Assembly: GCF_004337985.1 (NCBI RefSeq)
Contig: NW_021940935.1
Location: 1 to 63,831, forward strand
Origin: Pyricularia pennisetigena
Lineage: Eukaryota > Ascomycota > Sordariomycetes > Magnaporthales > Pyriculariaceae
Direction of reading: 5' to 3'
DNA length: 63,831 nt
Shown: piece by piece, positions 22,101-31,200 of the stretch
How the letters are laid out: each line of letters begins with the position of its first letter
Position numbering within the stretch: the first letter of the stretch is position 1
Notes under the pieces: generated by a model
What the model was told of the DNA's origin: nothing
Databases searched by the model: none
The model's input: the letters and a program-made list of their open reading frames with translations, nothing else
Made by a program: the position numbers and the translations under genes

Positions 22101-23044
22101 AACACCGACACGGCAGCGCCCTGCACCCTCAAACACAAGGTGCTGTAGAGATTACCAACCAAGAACTGGACCAAAAGCTACGGTTTTATATCGACAAATA
22201 CCAGACCAGTTGGAGCGTACATTTGCCTGCTTTGGATTTTGCCCACAACGCCGCGTGGCATTCCAGCCTTGGTATGTGCCCGTTAAAGGTAGTGCTCGGG
22301 ACCGAACCCCGAAACCCGCTGTCCACCGACCTGCCAACCACGACCGTTGATTCAGACCAGAAACGAAAAGCGCTGCAGATCGTCCGCCAGATTAAAGAAG
22401 TCCAAGAGTTGGCTCGCCAAAACGCGCTAAAAACGCAGGCGAGGCAGGAAGAACAAGCCAACAAAAAGCGGCGACCAGTAGATTTTGGAGTTAACGACTA
22501 TGTTTTCGTCAAGAAAAAAGGGTTTCCGACGACCGCACCGACGACCAGACTGGATTCACAGTGGACCGGACCATGGCAGATTCTAGAAGAACGAGGATAT
22601 AGCTATATTCTGGACGTACCTGAATCGTTTAAAGGAAAAAACTTGTTCCACGCAGACCGCCTCCGCAAAGCCGCAATGGACCCATTACCACAACAGAAAA
22701 GAGAGCCGCCTCCGCCAGAAGAGATCAACGGAGAACCAGAGTTTGTGGTCGATAAAGTTCTAGCGTCCCGATTATTTGGCCGGAGTAAGACATTGCAATA
22801 CCAGGTCGCATGGCAAGGATGTGATCCAGACGACACGTGGTACCCGGCTGAAAACTTCAAGAATTCAGCGACAGCCCTTGACGACTTCCACAAGAAGTAC
22901 AAAGATGCCGCAGGACCGCCGAAGCGATTGGCAATCTGGATAAAAGCCGCTGCCGAGGATAAGTTGGACGAACCGAATCAGGAGGATAACGTGGCGGAGC
23001 ATGGAGAGTTGAACGGTAAAAGGAAAAAGCGACGACATGGTTAA
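19106..23044 (+). CDS. Pol polyprotein (protease, RT, RNase H, integrase, chromodomain)
   Basis: Open from 19106. The first possible in-frame start is a GTG at 19130, so expression is more likely by frameshift from gag. Counting from 19130: aspartic protease with CDTGAD (~residue 45), RT with YADDVLVYS (~484), RNase H with the TDAS/ELLAVV/ADALSR series (~635-760), an HHCC zinc-binding region (~840-885), the DDE integrase core (VDGKD, SDNAGPF, QGAVEITNQ; ~905-1010) and a C-terminal chromodomain (EFVVDKVLASR...YQVAWQG; ~1204-1265). The chromodomain probably directs insertion to modified histones. No disruptions. Confidence 0.95.
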   Translation, partial: RARAIGKRVRPPKASSVVQMSTIAQIGSNPRPKSFIIRTQIQVNGVGLSVKALCDTGADISLLISPAIARHAAERLGAWLQRLKTPLLLSDYRKQDAGRITHKLKATLEIDGRRFSNQMFYVTESGHDMFIGQDWLVEQDVWIHPKTQTFAWPETTPSLAKFSPAIRLPNMLDKPDPAAQADAERRDRAFERETKRVQILRRPWRQTTFLEPRPTPVVLGEDQTVINVAALQHKLDTDPRQKRWKSCPLPTQPITLEIGPEKPAISLSAVGRSYQWKTNKGEPIPFPENEDPDHVELVRRKLPSRLAHLEGFFSKAASTNLPPHRPGHDVILELDKPKTGSPPTYRTPVEFLPLEKETVDELLRIGFIEPCMQADPAPVLFVPKPHSKERRFCTDYRWINQFLKDRFVPAPDVNGTIFNCRNAKRFTKIDIIRAFNRLRMAVGSEYLTAFRTRQGTFQWKVLPFGLKVGPAWWQSFINAQLNELLDLFASAYADDVLVYSDGNEEEHWDQVEEVIYRLSRVDLQGDIKKSGFNVTTVDYLGIVMDAGLGIRIDPDKLQAISDWKFEDLTSKTAVRSFLGLCNYIRMFCHHASSVAEPLNRLLKKDAKFAMGPEQRRAFEEMKRLACDAPVMAFFTPGRPTKVETDASRNATGGAIWQQQPGGEWKPVGYFSKTMTPAERAYPIQDRELLAVVQTLKHYEPELLGTSFFVVTDHQALVYYSTKRLLSTRQVRWADFLANFNITFQYRRGKDNIAADALSRKTADLPTVKAREKEERTMTLIPPEKITPTVAAVSTADPNAHVVSGADLVDLIRQENEKQKLGQHQGKLVVPETTLDGQIFLRTALIREAHEPKIFAHAGQNKTIQMIKRRYFWEGMSQTIRKYIKNCHDCERNKGRHDKTPGLLHPLPIPNYVWEHVAVDGKDMPKDKFGYDYVWVFVCKFSRLIATIPGQKTDTAEILASRYYRYLYRFLGLPFVWISDNAGPFISEFMATINELTGTKHRHGSALHPQTQGAVEITNQELDQKLRFYIDKYQTSWSVHLPALDFAHNAAWHSSLGMCPLKVVLGTEPRNPLSTDLPTTTVDSDQKRKALQIVRQIKEVQELARQNALKTQARQEEQANKKRRPVDFGVNDYVFVKKKGFPTTAPTTRLDSQWTGPWQILEERGYSYILDVPESFKGKNLFHADRLRKAAMDPLPQQKREPPPPEEINGEPEFVVDKVLASRLFGRSKTLQYQVAWQGCDPDDTWYPAENFKNSATALDDFHKKYKDAAGPPKRLAIWIKAAAEDKLDEPNQEDNVAEHGELNGKRKKRRHG
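19121..19127 (+). promoter_or_regulatory. Predicted -1 ribosomal frameshift site (GGGAAAA)
   Basis: Read in the gag frame this is G-GGA-AAA, the canonical X-XXY-YYZ heptamer, ending one sense codon before the gag stop. The pol frame is exactly -1 relative to gag and is open from 19106, so slippage here gives a continuous Gag-Pol. No downstream pseudoknot was worked out. Confidence 0.65.
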
Positions 23045-23102
23045 CTTGACAAGAGCCTCGCATGATCACCTACGTCGACATACGAGGTTTGGAAGGGGGT
23101 AG

Positions 23103-23296
23103 TGTGACATTTGGACCATGAGATCACCAGACCCTAACCCTGACCCTGGACCAACGACCCACCAGGGTGATACCTTTATCGACGTCGCGTCAAGCTCAGA
23201 ACTTTGTTTGTTTCCTTTCCTCTCCTCAGAGTAGAATCTTCGTCGATAGATGCCAATAGACTAGCTTCCGTGCTATGCTTACCCCGGGCCGTGACA
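23103..23296 (+). repeat. 3' LTR of the gypsy element
   Basis: 194 bp matching the 5' LTR by eye, preceded by a purine tract (TTTGGAAGGGGGTAG) that would prime plus-strand synthesis, and followed by the GTGGG target duplication. Confidence 0.93.
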
Positions 23297-23316
23297 GTGG
23301 GTGCCGCATAACTTAA

Positions 23317-23849
23317 CCCATTAATTACTGGGAGATTTATACGGTATTCGGTGTACCCCACCACAGCATATTGTAGGCGAGGAATATGTGAACACCGTCC
23401 ATTGCAAGTTTTATTAACCAGTACTGAATAGTTACAAATTGCATAATATTTGTGTTTAGCTGTGTTATTTTATGGAGAATTACAAATATAAATCCTAACA
23501 TAAATGGGCAAATTGTCGCAATATACGAAAGTTTTCTATTTTTAACCATGTGGCATTAATTAAAGAAACTGGAGTTGAATTTAATTATTAGGAATTGAAT
23601 ATTATTAAGTATTATTAAATTTGTAGGAGTTATATTTATTTGTTACGGAGTGGCGTGCCTGGGCGACTGCCAACCGTGACTAGCTCCACCTCACGTGACA
23701 AGGCGCCAGGGTGAGTTTGTTATTTGTTCGCTTAGGCGCGTGTACGCGATTGGCACTGCGTGCCTTTCTTCTTCCTTTACACTTAGGTTTAGATCTTCGA
23801 ATAGAATCACCCCTATATTGCAGCCTTGTCTTTTTGGGATCGCTTTCGT
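23317..23849. other. Non-coding stretch, nothing recognised
   Basis: AT-rich, with only short frames. The GC-rich patch at 23640-23770 has no recognisable ends or domain. Confidence 0.35.
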
Positions 23850-24180
23850 GACACCGGGGAAAGCTTTTGGGCAATTGATTTTGCTTGTTGCATAGGTTGG
23901 GCCCCTTTAAATCGGGTTTGAAGAGTACTGCTAGGAATACCCCATTTTCGGGAGGTTTTTACGATTGGTTCGCCATTATTAATGTCGTTAATAGGGTATA
24001 TAAGCTGGTTTTCGGTGTATCGCTTTATTGTGAATTAAGAAAAAAGAATTTGACAAAACTAACTTTAAAAATGCGAATTTCGTCGAGATATTTATAAAAG
24101 ATAACGAGGGGTAAAAATAAAGGTGTTGTTATTTTTAGGTGCCAGAGGTTGGGGGGTGCCCGAAGTGGGGTACGTAACGT
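23850..24180 (-). mobile_element. Truncated Pot2-related element (5' end only), decayed
   Basis: On the minus strand the right end (24180) carries ACGTTACGTACCCC and two GGCACC/GGGCACC motifs like the Pot2-type inverted repeat at 45499, with TA at 24181-24182. Beyond it the translation resembles the start of that transposase (YTENQLI, INDINNG, TSRKWGIP, TRFKGAQP). The expected ATG is ATA. Similarity fades near 23850, so about five sixths of the element is missing. Confidence 0.7.
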
Positions 24181-24182
24181 TA

Positions 24183-24936
24183 GTTGAGAATGAACAACTT
24201 TCGTACCACCCCGATTAAATTCGACTTTTGCCGCGGTGTTTGGAACCGCTACCAAAATGGCTGGGTTTGGGCATGAAATGAAAGCCAGCACAAATCGACC
24301 ACTGTTTATAGACCTTGTCTACGCGTAGGGATTCAGGGTTGAGACAATGTAACTAGTGCGATTCGCTATATCTAATTATCTGTCTTGTTTATTTTAATAA
24401 AAAGAGTAAAAATGCAATCTGGCTACAGGAGGAAATAAAGGGTTGGTTCGGAGTTGTGGATGCCTGAAAAGTTAGGAGTTCGGATCGCACGTGATATATG
24501 CTAGTCAGCGTGCATCCACACGCCCAAGTGCGATAACAGTGACTATTGTTCCAACAACCACGGTTCCCCTCCCTGCATGGGCGATTTCAATTATCCGGAG
24601 TTTAGATATGGGATGGGTTTGCCTTGCACAGATCGCTGGACATTGGCTGCAGGTTTGATGCTATGCCCTGCCTCGCCATCGAACTTAGATCCGAATTTAA
24701 AATCGTAGATCGTTTCGTCAAGGAAGCTTAATAACAATTATCACATTTTTACAAACCATGTGCATACATTATCATTATGGTGGAAATAAACGAGCGTAGT
24801 TTCTCCATTATAGCTGCTGTTTAAATTGACAAAACGCAAATGTTTTGTTAAAAGCATATGTGAAGTCGTTCTGAGTTTTAGATATTGTTTTTGATTAATT
24901 TGGATAATGGAATTTGTTTATTCCGACGTATGCCAT
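24183..24936. other. Non-coding stretch, nothing recognised
   Basis: No domain-bearing frame. Mixed composition between the Pot relic and the MULE. Confidence 0.4.
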
Positions 24937-25166
24937 GGGGGGGCCAATAGGTTCGCGGGTACCCGCGAATTTATCAATTCCACGGGTACCCGCGGGGATT
25001 ATGTAAGCATGTCCTACTCTAAGTTTTGTTCAGAAAAACGTAACTTAAAATTACCTAGCTCGCAATTAACTTGTTGCTGCATATATTAATCACATCATTT
25101 TCAACCAATTCTTCTCTTGTTAAACAGGAGTGGGGATCGCTGCAATACTATGTTACTGTCCTATTT

Positions 25167-27647
25167 CTATCGATTAGAAATTAATCTCTGTTGCTCCTGG
25201 ATATCCTTTTCTATCCTTTTCCAAATGTGAGCCACACCTCTTCGTCCTATCTCCACGGGGTTGCTTCCTATGTCTTGGGCGACCACATCATCAACACGAT
25301 CGTTTTCCGAACTGTTCCAGTCCAAATAAGCCGTCATTTCCTCCTTTGTCCAGTCTCGGGATCCTATTGGTGTGGTACAACAATTTCCCATTTGCTTATA
25401 ATCAAGGCACCAAACGTAGCTTGATTTGCTATACCTTAAAGGTAGTCCCATTGCCTTACGGTATTGTTGATTAGTTTTAATACTTCCCCGGGGCTGATCT
25501 TTATAACAAGCGTCTCTTGCTGCAACGTATCTGTCGTAAATAGCTCGTGGGTCGCTGTGTCGCAATGGTGAGCCTGGAGCTGAATCGGAAATTGCTGGTT
25601 GCGCAGATTCTGGTTGCGCAGATTCTGGTTGTGAAGATTCTGGTTGTGAAGATTCTGGTTGTGAAGATTCTGGTTGTGAAGATTCTGGTTGTGAAGATTC
25701 TGGCTGTAAATCTATGCTAGATTGGACGATGATTGTTTCCAAGGTTTCGGTGGATGTGGTTGTTAATATTGTTTGCTTAGCAGTCTTTGTTGAAAATAAT
25801 TCGGAATACCGTTGAGGGCATGCTTTCGATGTCATCGTATGGCCTAACATGTGGCATTTACTGCATGTAGGAAGCGCTTTTCGTGCCGCTGCTGCTTCAA
25901 CTAACTCAAACCCACTCGGCTCTCGCCTTGTGCTTGACTGCGGTGCAGTAGATTTGGCAGAAATAGCAGTAATACGCTGACGAGGCTCGAGCAGAAATGG
26001 TGGGGAACCACTGCGTTTTAAATGCCACTGTGAGTGAAAATGTTCTAGTCGAAGAACAAGGTTTGCGTCCGTCAAATCCTTCAAAACATGAGCGCAAGGA
26101 AGTCCCATTGTCCGAGAAAAAGCACCAGTGCAGCTCGTTAAGGGGGTAGTGTTAGGCATAAGCCGTTTCCGTTGCTCCTCCACCTTTCTAAGAGCTTCGT
26201 GCGATACCCAACCTCGCACTGCACTGTACAAAGCCCCAGAAAGTTCGATTGGAATCCGAATTTGCTGCCTAGCTTGATTGGCACGAAGTTCTTTAAGCTG
26301 GTTAAGCAGTGCATGTTTGATAGCTTTCCAAGCCTCAAAAAGATCTGAAGTAGACTTTTTGAAATGTCCTTTCAAAAGCGCATGGATGCCTTCGACTCGA
26401 GAGGTAACCACATTATTAAAATGTGGGTGTTGATCAACCCAAGCTTTAACCAGTTTCTCTTTATAAGGATCCAGCCATGTTGATCTGATATATGCAACTT
26501 CGTTGCTATGGCCGGCAAAGTATTGCTTTCCGAAATCTTGGAATCGTTCATTGAATATCTTTTCGGTTGGTGATCGCACAATATTATGCCAGCAGTCGTA
26601 AAAAGCTTTCCAATCTTCTAAACCTTGGCCTCGATGAACGAAGGATGGCTGACAATAGCGGAGAACGGCTTTGTTGGCATGCCAGAGACATAAAAGTGAT
26701 GCTGCAGCAGGAAAACAAGCGGAAGCAGCATTCATGCAGGCAAGACAACGGTCTGTTAAAATAACCGAAGGAAGTCGACTGTTGCAAGCTTCATACAGAG
26801 ATCGTAGCCGTTCCAATGCCCAAAGATAGTCTTTCTCAGTTTCATTACTGAGAAATGCAAATGCAATACAAAAAGATCGCTGGCAAGCATCGACTCCAAT
26901 AATATCCAAAAGTGGCATGCCGTACTTGTTAGTTTTGTACGTGCAATCCAATAATAGGATATCCGAGTAAGCTTGGAGATAGGCTAACGAATCCGGATGA
27001 GCAAGAAGAACAGCCGTAACTCGGCCGTCTGGTGCAAATTGCATTCGGCTCCAAAAGCCTTCTTTATCCATTTGGTTGGCAAGTGCATGGATGGTGCTTT
27101 GTCCCTCGTATGCCTTCCTTCTAGCAGCTGCAATGTGATTGTAGACATCTTGCTGGATCGGGGTCGAGTTTGCATTTTCGCGAATGTAGCTTCTAATATC
27201 CTTAGGGGCTATCCCAGCATTTGCTAGTTCGGCGATTTTAGATTGATCTTCATCTGATAATTTCCGGTGGGCTGGGTGGGCAAATGGACTTTGGCTTGGT
27301 TCGTGGTTATGAAAAGAAAATCGCTTATCGGGACGGTGTTTTAAGGTCCACGTTGTTTTATCCAAAGACTCTTTGGCCAACACGGAAAACTGGCAGCCGG
27401 TGCCTCTGCTGCTGCTTTTTCGTTTCCGTTGCTTCGACGGGCTAGGAGGCTGGCAAAAGCGGTCGCATGAGTATGTAACCGTCTGTTTACCTGATTTTTC
27501 CTTCGTTGACTTTGCAGTAGTAAAGGCGTACCCCCTTGGCTTCGCCCATGCGTTAATGGCATTTAAAAGGTCATTTCGCGAGGAGTATTCGCCTTCAGGA
27601 GGAAGGCTGTCATCTGAAAACGAACAGGTTCTGAGATCTGATACCAT
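25167..27647 (-). CDS. MULE-type transposase (FAR1-like DNA-binding, MULE DDE, SWIM)
   Basis: The ATG at 27647 gives 826 aa. An upstream TTG-initiated extension was rejected. Domain order: N-terminal FAR1/WRKY-GCM1-type region (about 10-120) with Cys and His ligands, MULE transposase domain (about 200-300) with acidic residues in LLLDCTYKTNKYGMPLL and ILTDR and the CLWHANK motif, a SWIM zinc finger (CTGAFSRTMGLPCAHVL) and a CCHC knuckle (CSKCHMLGHTMTSKAC). A run of QPESS pentapeptides (about 25590-25705) precedes the C-terminal part. The last 26 codons lie inside the duplicated 310-bp end. It has no stops and is likely functional in the nucleus. Confidence 0.88.
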   Translation of the reverse strand: MVSDLRTCSFSDDSLPPEGEYSSRNDLLNAINAWAKPRGYAFTTAKSTKEKSGKQTVTYSCDRFCQPPSPSKQRKRKSSSRGTGCQFSVLAKESLDKTTWTLKHRPDKRFSFHNHEPSQSPFAHPAHRKLSDEDQSKIAELANAGIAPKDIRSYIRENANSTPIQQDVYNHIAAARRKAYEGQSTIHALANQMDKEGFWSRMQFAPDGRVTAVLLAHPDSLAYLQAYSDILLLDCTYKTNKYGMPLLDIIGVDACQRSFCIAFAFLSNETEKDYLWALERLRSLYEACNSRLPSVILTDRCLACMNAASACFPAAASLLCLWHANKAVLRYCQPSFVHRGQGLEDWKAFYDCWHNIVRSPTEKIFNERFQDFGKQYFAGHSNEVAYIRSTWLDPYKEKLVKAWVDQHPHFNNVVTSRVEGIHALLKGHFKKSTSDLFEAWKAIKHALLNQLKELRANQARQQIRIPIELSGALYSAVRGWVSHEALRKVEEQRKRLMPNTTPLTSCTGAFSRTMGLPCAHVLKDLTDANLVLRLEHFHSQWHLKRSGSPPFLLEPRQRITAISAKSTAPQSSTRREPSGFELVEAAAARKALPTCSKCHMLGHTMTSKACPQRYSELFSTKTAKQTILTTTSTETLETIIVQSSIDLQPESSQPESSQPESSQPESSQPESSQPESAQPESAQPAISDSAPGSPLRHSDPRAIYDRYVAARDACYKDQPRGSIKTNQQYRKAMGLPLRYSKSSYVWCLDYKQMGNCCTTPIGSRDWTKEEMTAYLDWNSSENDRVDDVVAQDIGSNPVEIGRRGVAHIWKRIEKDIQEQQRLISNR
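25590..25705 (-). repeat. 15-bp coding minisatellite (QPESS/QPESA repeats) in the MULE transposase
   Basis: About seven tandem 15-bp units encoding QPESS, the last two QPESA. Such a tract is prone to length change in frame. Confidence 0.85.
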
Positions 27648-27844
27648 GTCCACGCTTAAAACGATTGGAAATGTAGAATGTATTGGAATTAGTGAATGAG
27701 AAAGTACGATGAGCTCGAGAGATGGAGAGCGCGTTTGGCAAAATTGGCGCGCGGGGCGTCGCGTGATTTGCAATGATTACATAATCCCCGCGGGTACCCG
27801 TGGAATTGATAAATTCGCGGGTACCCGCGAACCTATTGGCCCCC

Positions 27845-28154
27845 GACGAAGAGGTGTGGCTCACATTTGGAAAAGGATAGAAAAGGATATCCAGGAGCAA
27901 CAGAGATTAATTTCTAATCGATAGAAATAGGACACTAACATAGTATTGCAGCGATCCCCACTCCTGTTTAACAAGAGAAGAATTGGTTGAAAATGATGTG
28001 ATTAATATATGCAGCAACAAGTTAATTGCGAGCTAGGTAATTTTAAGTTACGTTTTTCTGAACAAAACTTAGAGTAGGACATGCTTACATAATCCCCGCG
28101 GGTACCCGTGGAATTGATAAATTCGCGGGTACCCGCGAACCTATTGGCCCCCCC
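27845..28154 (+). repeat. Inverted 310-bp copy of the MULE 3' end
   Basis: 27845-28154 is the reverse complement of 24937-25246 (both 310 bp) with only about one difference seen. It includes the last 26 transposase codons, the 3' UTR and a full terminal repeat (28085-28154). The whole block 24937-28154 therefore has 310-bp identical inverted ends, with the original 5' inverted repeat now internal at 27778-27844. Confidence 0.9.
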
Positions 28155-28293
28155 TAAAGTAATCCAAGAGAGTGGTAACATTTAAAATTAAATTTACAGC
28201 AAGCGTTAAATATCGAAGAATTCACGTTCTTAAATATTTCCGCTGGCACGCCATATAGAGATATAGTAAATCAGATGATAGAATTCCACCACA
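28155..28293. other. Short spacer between the MULE and the NLR-like gene
   Basis: About 140 bp downstream of the NLR stop codon. No features seen. Confidence 0.5.
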
Positions 28294-31200
28294 TCACTCT
28301 ATAGTAGCTATGATTTGAGTTACGCGACCCGATCGACAACCTAAGAATATTGTCGAACCTCGAACTGCAGAGCACGTTGGTCGGTACTCGATAGGGAGCC
28401 AAAGGATCTTTGCATCCCCTAGCATAACCCAAGTCCTTTCGGGACTTAGGCCAATGTTACAAAAAGTTGGAGATAAGGGTGTTTCATCGGGTGGCGGTAG
28501 CGGTCCATTTGACAAAGAGTTCGTAAGCAGGTCCACAGCTCCAAAATCGGTAAGCAGTAGCGTGCTGGATGACGAGTGGAAAGCGAGAGTTTTAGCGATG
28601 CCCAACGGGAGTGTTTGAAGATGCGCCCCCGTTGCCGCGTCCCAGAGCCGCACCGTTGCGTCCCATGACGCCGACGCTACCACCTGGCCGTCCGGCGAAA
28701 AGGCCACTGCGGTAACCCTATTATCGTGGCCCTCAAGTGTTTGGCGATGCGCCCCCGTTGCCGCGTCCCAAAGCCGCACCGTTTTGTCGGTTGACGCCGA
28801 CGCTACCACCTGGCCGTCCGGCGAAAAGGCCACTGCGTTTACCGGGTCGTCGTGGCCCTCGAGTGTTTGGCGATGCGCATCCCAGTCCGGCTTTATCCCT
28901 TGAATACGGAGATCCCGCAGTCCTTGGTCCCAAAACCTTTGCCGCACTTTGCTTGCAATAGGGGAGAACAATATTAACGCCTCATAGATCTGAAGAGGTG
29001 TCTGTTCGATTATAGATCCAAAAGCTGCAATAACCTTGCTTGCATCCTTTATAAACTCGCTCAGTTCCCCAGGTGCGTTTGGAGCCTGATATGGAAAGGG
29101 TTAGCTCAAGCGTAGTAGAAGAGACAACCTCACTAACCTGGCGCATAGCAAGAAGCTGCTTCATCGCAGCGGCACCATCCGAGACTTTACCCAAAATTGC
29201 CAAGACTTCTAACCAATTAAGAAGATGATTGCAAAGAAACACGTAGACGTCATCTCCTACAGGCCCTTCACTTTGCTGTAAATGGTAAACCCAGTAGACG
29301 CAGGCATACTGGAGATCAGCGGGGATATGTGTATCCATCATTTGCTTGTCGATCTTATCTCTGAGCCCGTCTGGTTTTCGAATGTCGCAGATATCCCGTT
29401 TGAGCCCCGCCTTCATGCGTTTGATACATCGTGCCGCGAGCTTACCGTGTGTTTCTGCAGCGTCTATGTAATGCTTGCTTATCCCGCTGTCCTTGGAGCT
29501 GAGGAGAAAGTCGCTAAACGATTTGTGTAGCAGTCGAATAGGACGGTGAGGCTCGGGAGGGATCTCTAGCACTGCATGCAACTCTGGAAGCCACCAGTTC
29601 ACATCATCCACATCCAAGCCGAGAAGCACAGTGAGAGATGTGGCAGGCAAAGGAGTCGCGAGAAGAACAATAGCCCCTAGGAACTGCAGCTGCTGGCCAG
29701 ATTCTGCTTCTTCGTTGCCGAGGAACACCTGACTGAGAACAGGATCGTAGATTTGATGCAGCTGAGACTTGCCGTCTTCGCATTGCTTTAGCCACGACTT
29801 CAGTTGCTTCTTCGGGTTGCATGGTCGCTTCTCATCATAGACGAACCGGCAAAGAGTTGCAGCATAGATGAAAAGGGGTTCGGGGGTTGTGGCCAGTTGA
29901 ACCATGCGATCCAAATCGTTAACAGTAGGCCACGGATTTTGATCCACGTTGCAGTCTCTTTTAATTTGTGCGAATTTAGTCTTCAGAAAGATCTGTATAT
30001 CATTCTTAGTATCTTCAGAGAATACTCGGTGTAGCTCTAAGCTGTAAACAGCCTTCTCTTGAGCAAGAAGCCTGAACGCATTTGCGATTTTCGGGGCGGA
30101 CCTGCTTGTGCATAGAATACGCAATCGTACTGTGAGGATGTTGCGAAGCTTGGATAATAGGCTAAGAACCAGCGGGAGGTGTTCGGGTTGCTCGCATTCG
30201 TCCAAAGCATCGATGATAATTATCCGAGATCCGTGGTTCGCGTCAGTTCGAGGTAAGTCACCCAAAGGGAGCCACAACAGCTTCTCGAACTGGATGGCAA
30301 GGCCCTTCTTTTCCACCGCGTCTCTGTCAAGACCGCCAACGGATTTCTGAAGACAGCTTTTGAAGTGAGGAATTGTTTCGGCAAGCTGCGCAGCGAGTGT
30401 GGGAAACAGACGCGTCGTGTCATTGCGGCCCCGTTCTCCTCTTTTGAAGAAGTAGCCAGCAACAAGTCGTTTCTCGTTGAAGAACGTGTCAGCCACAGTG
30501 CGTGCGATGGTCGATTTTCCGGTCCCTGCAGGGCCAGCTAGCCAGAATAAAGGCTCAGCACATTCGTCTGCCCAGTTATGTATGGTTTCTCGAACACGAA
30601 ACCGAGTTTGACTTTCACATCTCGGGCTTTCTTGAATATCGGTGCTGTCGTAACGTGCTTGAAAAACAATAGGAAGGTCCACGGGGCGATCTTTGATAAT
30701 CTCGCTAATAGTCGTCAGTAAAGGTCTACGGTTAAGCAAACTACTACGAACCTCTGCAGCTGAAGCTCTGCGAGTTGCTGAGCAGCAATATCCCGTTGAT
30801 GTATGGAAACGTGTAGTTGTTCCTCGGCGACTAATAGCACAAATACTGGTTAACGTAATATTCTTACACCACTATTGATAATTTACAAAGTGCTACAACC
30901 ACAGTACGCAATGTTCCGTTTCCCAAGTTGCCTAAAAGAATTTACTCACTAGGGATTAATTGTCGAACAAGCTTCTCCTCGAGGACCTTTTCTCGAGGTA
31001 TGACAGAGAGAAGCTCTTTTGCGCATGCTGCCGCAGTTGCTGCTGCATACGGTTGCCAACGCTTGTTCTTGTGCGCATCCGCATAGTCGCAAATCCCACG
31101 GACGACGATACATGGAAAGCTGTTCATAAGGCCGGCCGCTTCCATCTCAAAACATAATACACCACCTAATTCCCGGCTGTATCTGTCGCGCGTTAATCCA

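Larger units (their letters stand above)
17400..23296 (+). mobile_element. Complete Ty3/gypsy chromovirus LTR retrotransposon (5897 bp)
   Basis: Two 194-bp LTRs (17400-17593 and 23103-23296), identical by eye, TG...CA ends, and a GTGGG target duplication (17395-17399 and 23297-23301). Gag and Pol frames are uninterrupted. Domain order PR-RT-RNase H-INT-chromodomain defines a chromovirus. A self-priming-type primer site follows the 5' LTR and a -1 slippery site joins Gag and Pol. It appears young and autonomous. It does not obviously match named blast-fungus elements I can recall by LTR length. Confidence 0.95.
16981..23313. mobile_element. Pot-like MITE (~430 bp without insert) split by the gypsy element
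   Basis: The left end (16981 onward) and right end (to 23313) are inverted repeats. Each has GGCACCC and a second G(G/A)CACCC/GGTACCC copy about 24 bp apart, separated by an AT-rich ATTTTATTTGG block. TA flanks both sides (16979-16980 and 23314-23315). Removing the gypsy (17400-23296) and its 5-bp duplication leaves ~431 bp with no coding capacity. The duplicated motif in the end repeats is the plan of the Pot/Fot elements, so this is probably a non-autonomous relative. Confidence 0.6.
24937..27844 (-). mobile_element. Mutator-like element (MULE), transposase on minus strand
   Basis: Inverted repeats of ~67-70 bp at 24937-25006 and 27778-27844 bracket one transposase gene. Each holds the perfect palindrome TTCGCGGGTACCCGCGAA and a second partial copy (CACGGGTACCCGCGGGG). 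A 310-bp inverted copy of the left end is attached on the right (27845-28154). No 9-bp target duplication was found at either outer pair of flanks. Confidence 0.85.

Noticed and set aside
24928..28163. A 9-bp MULE target duplication
   Set aside because: The outer flanks (GTATGCCAT and TAAAGTAAT) do not match, so none is claimed.
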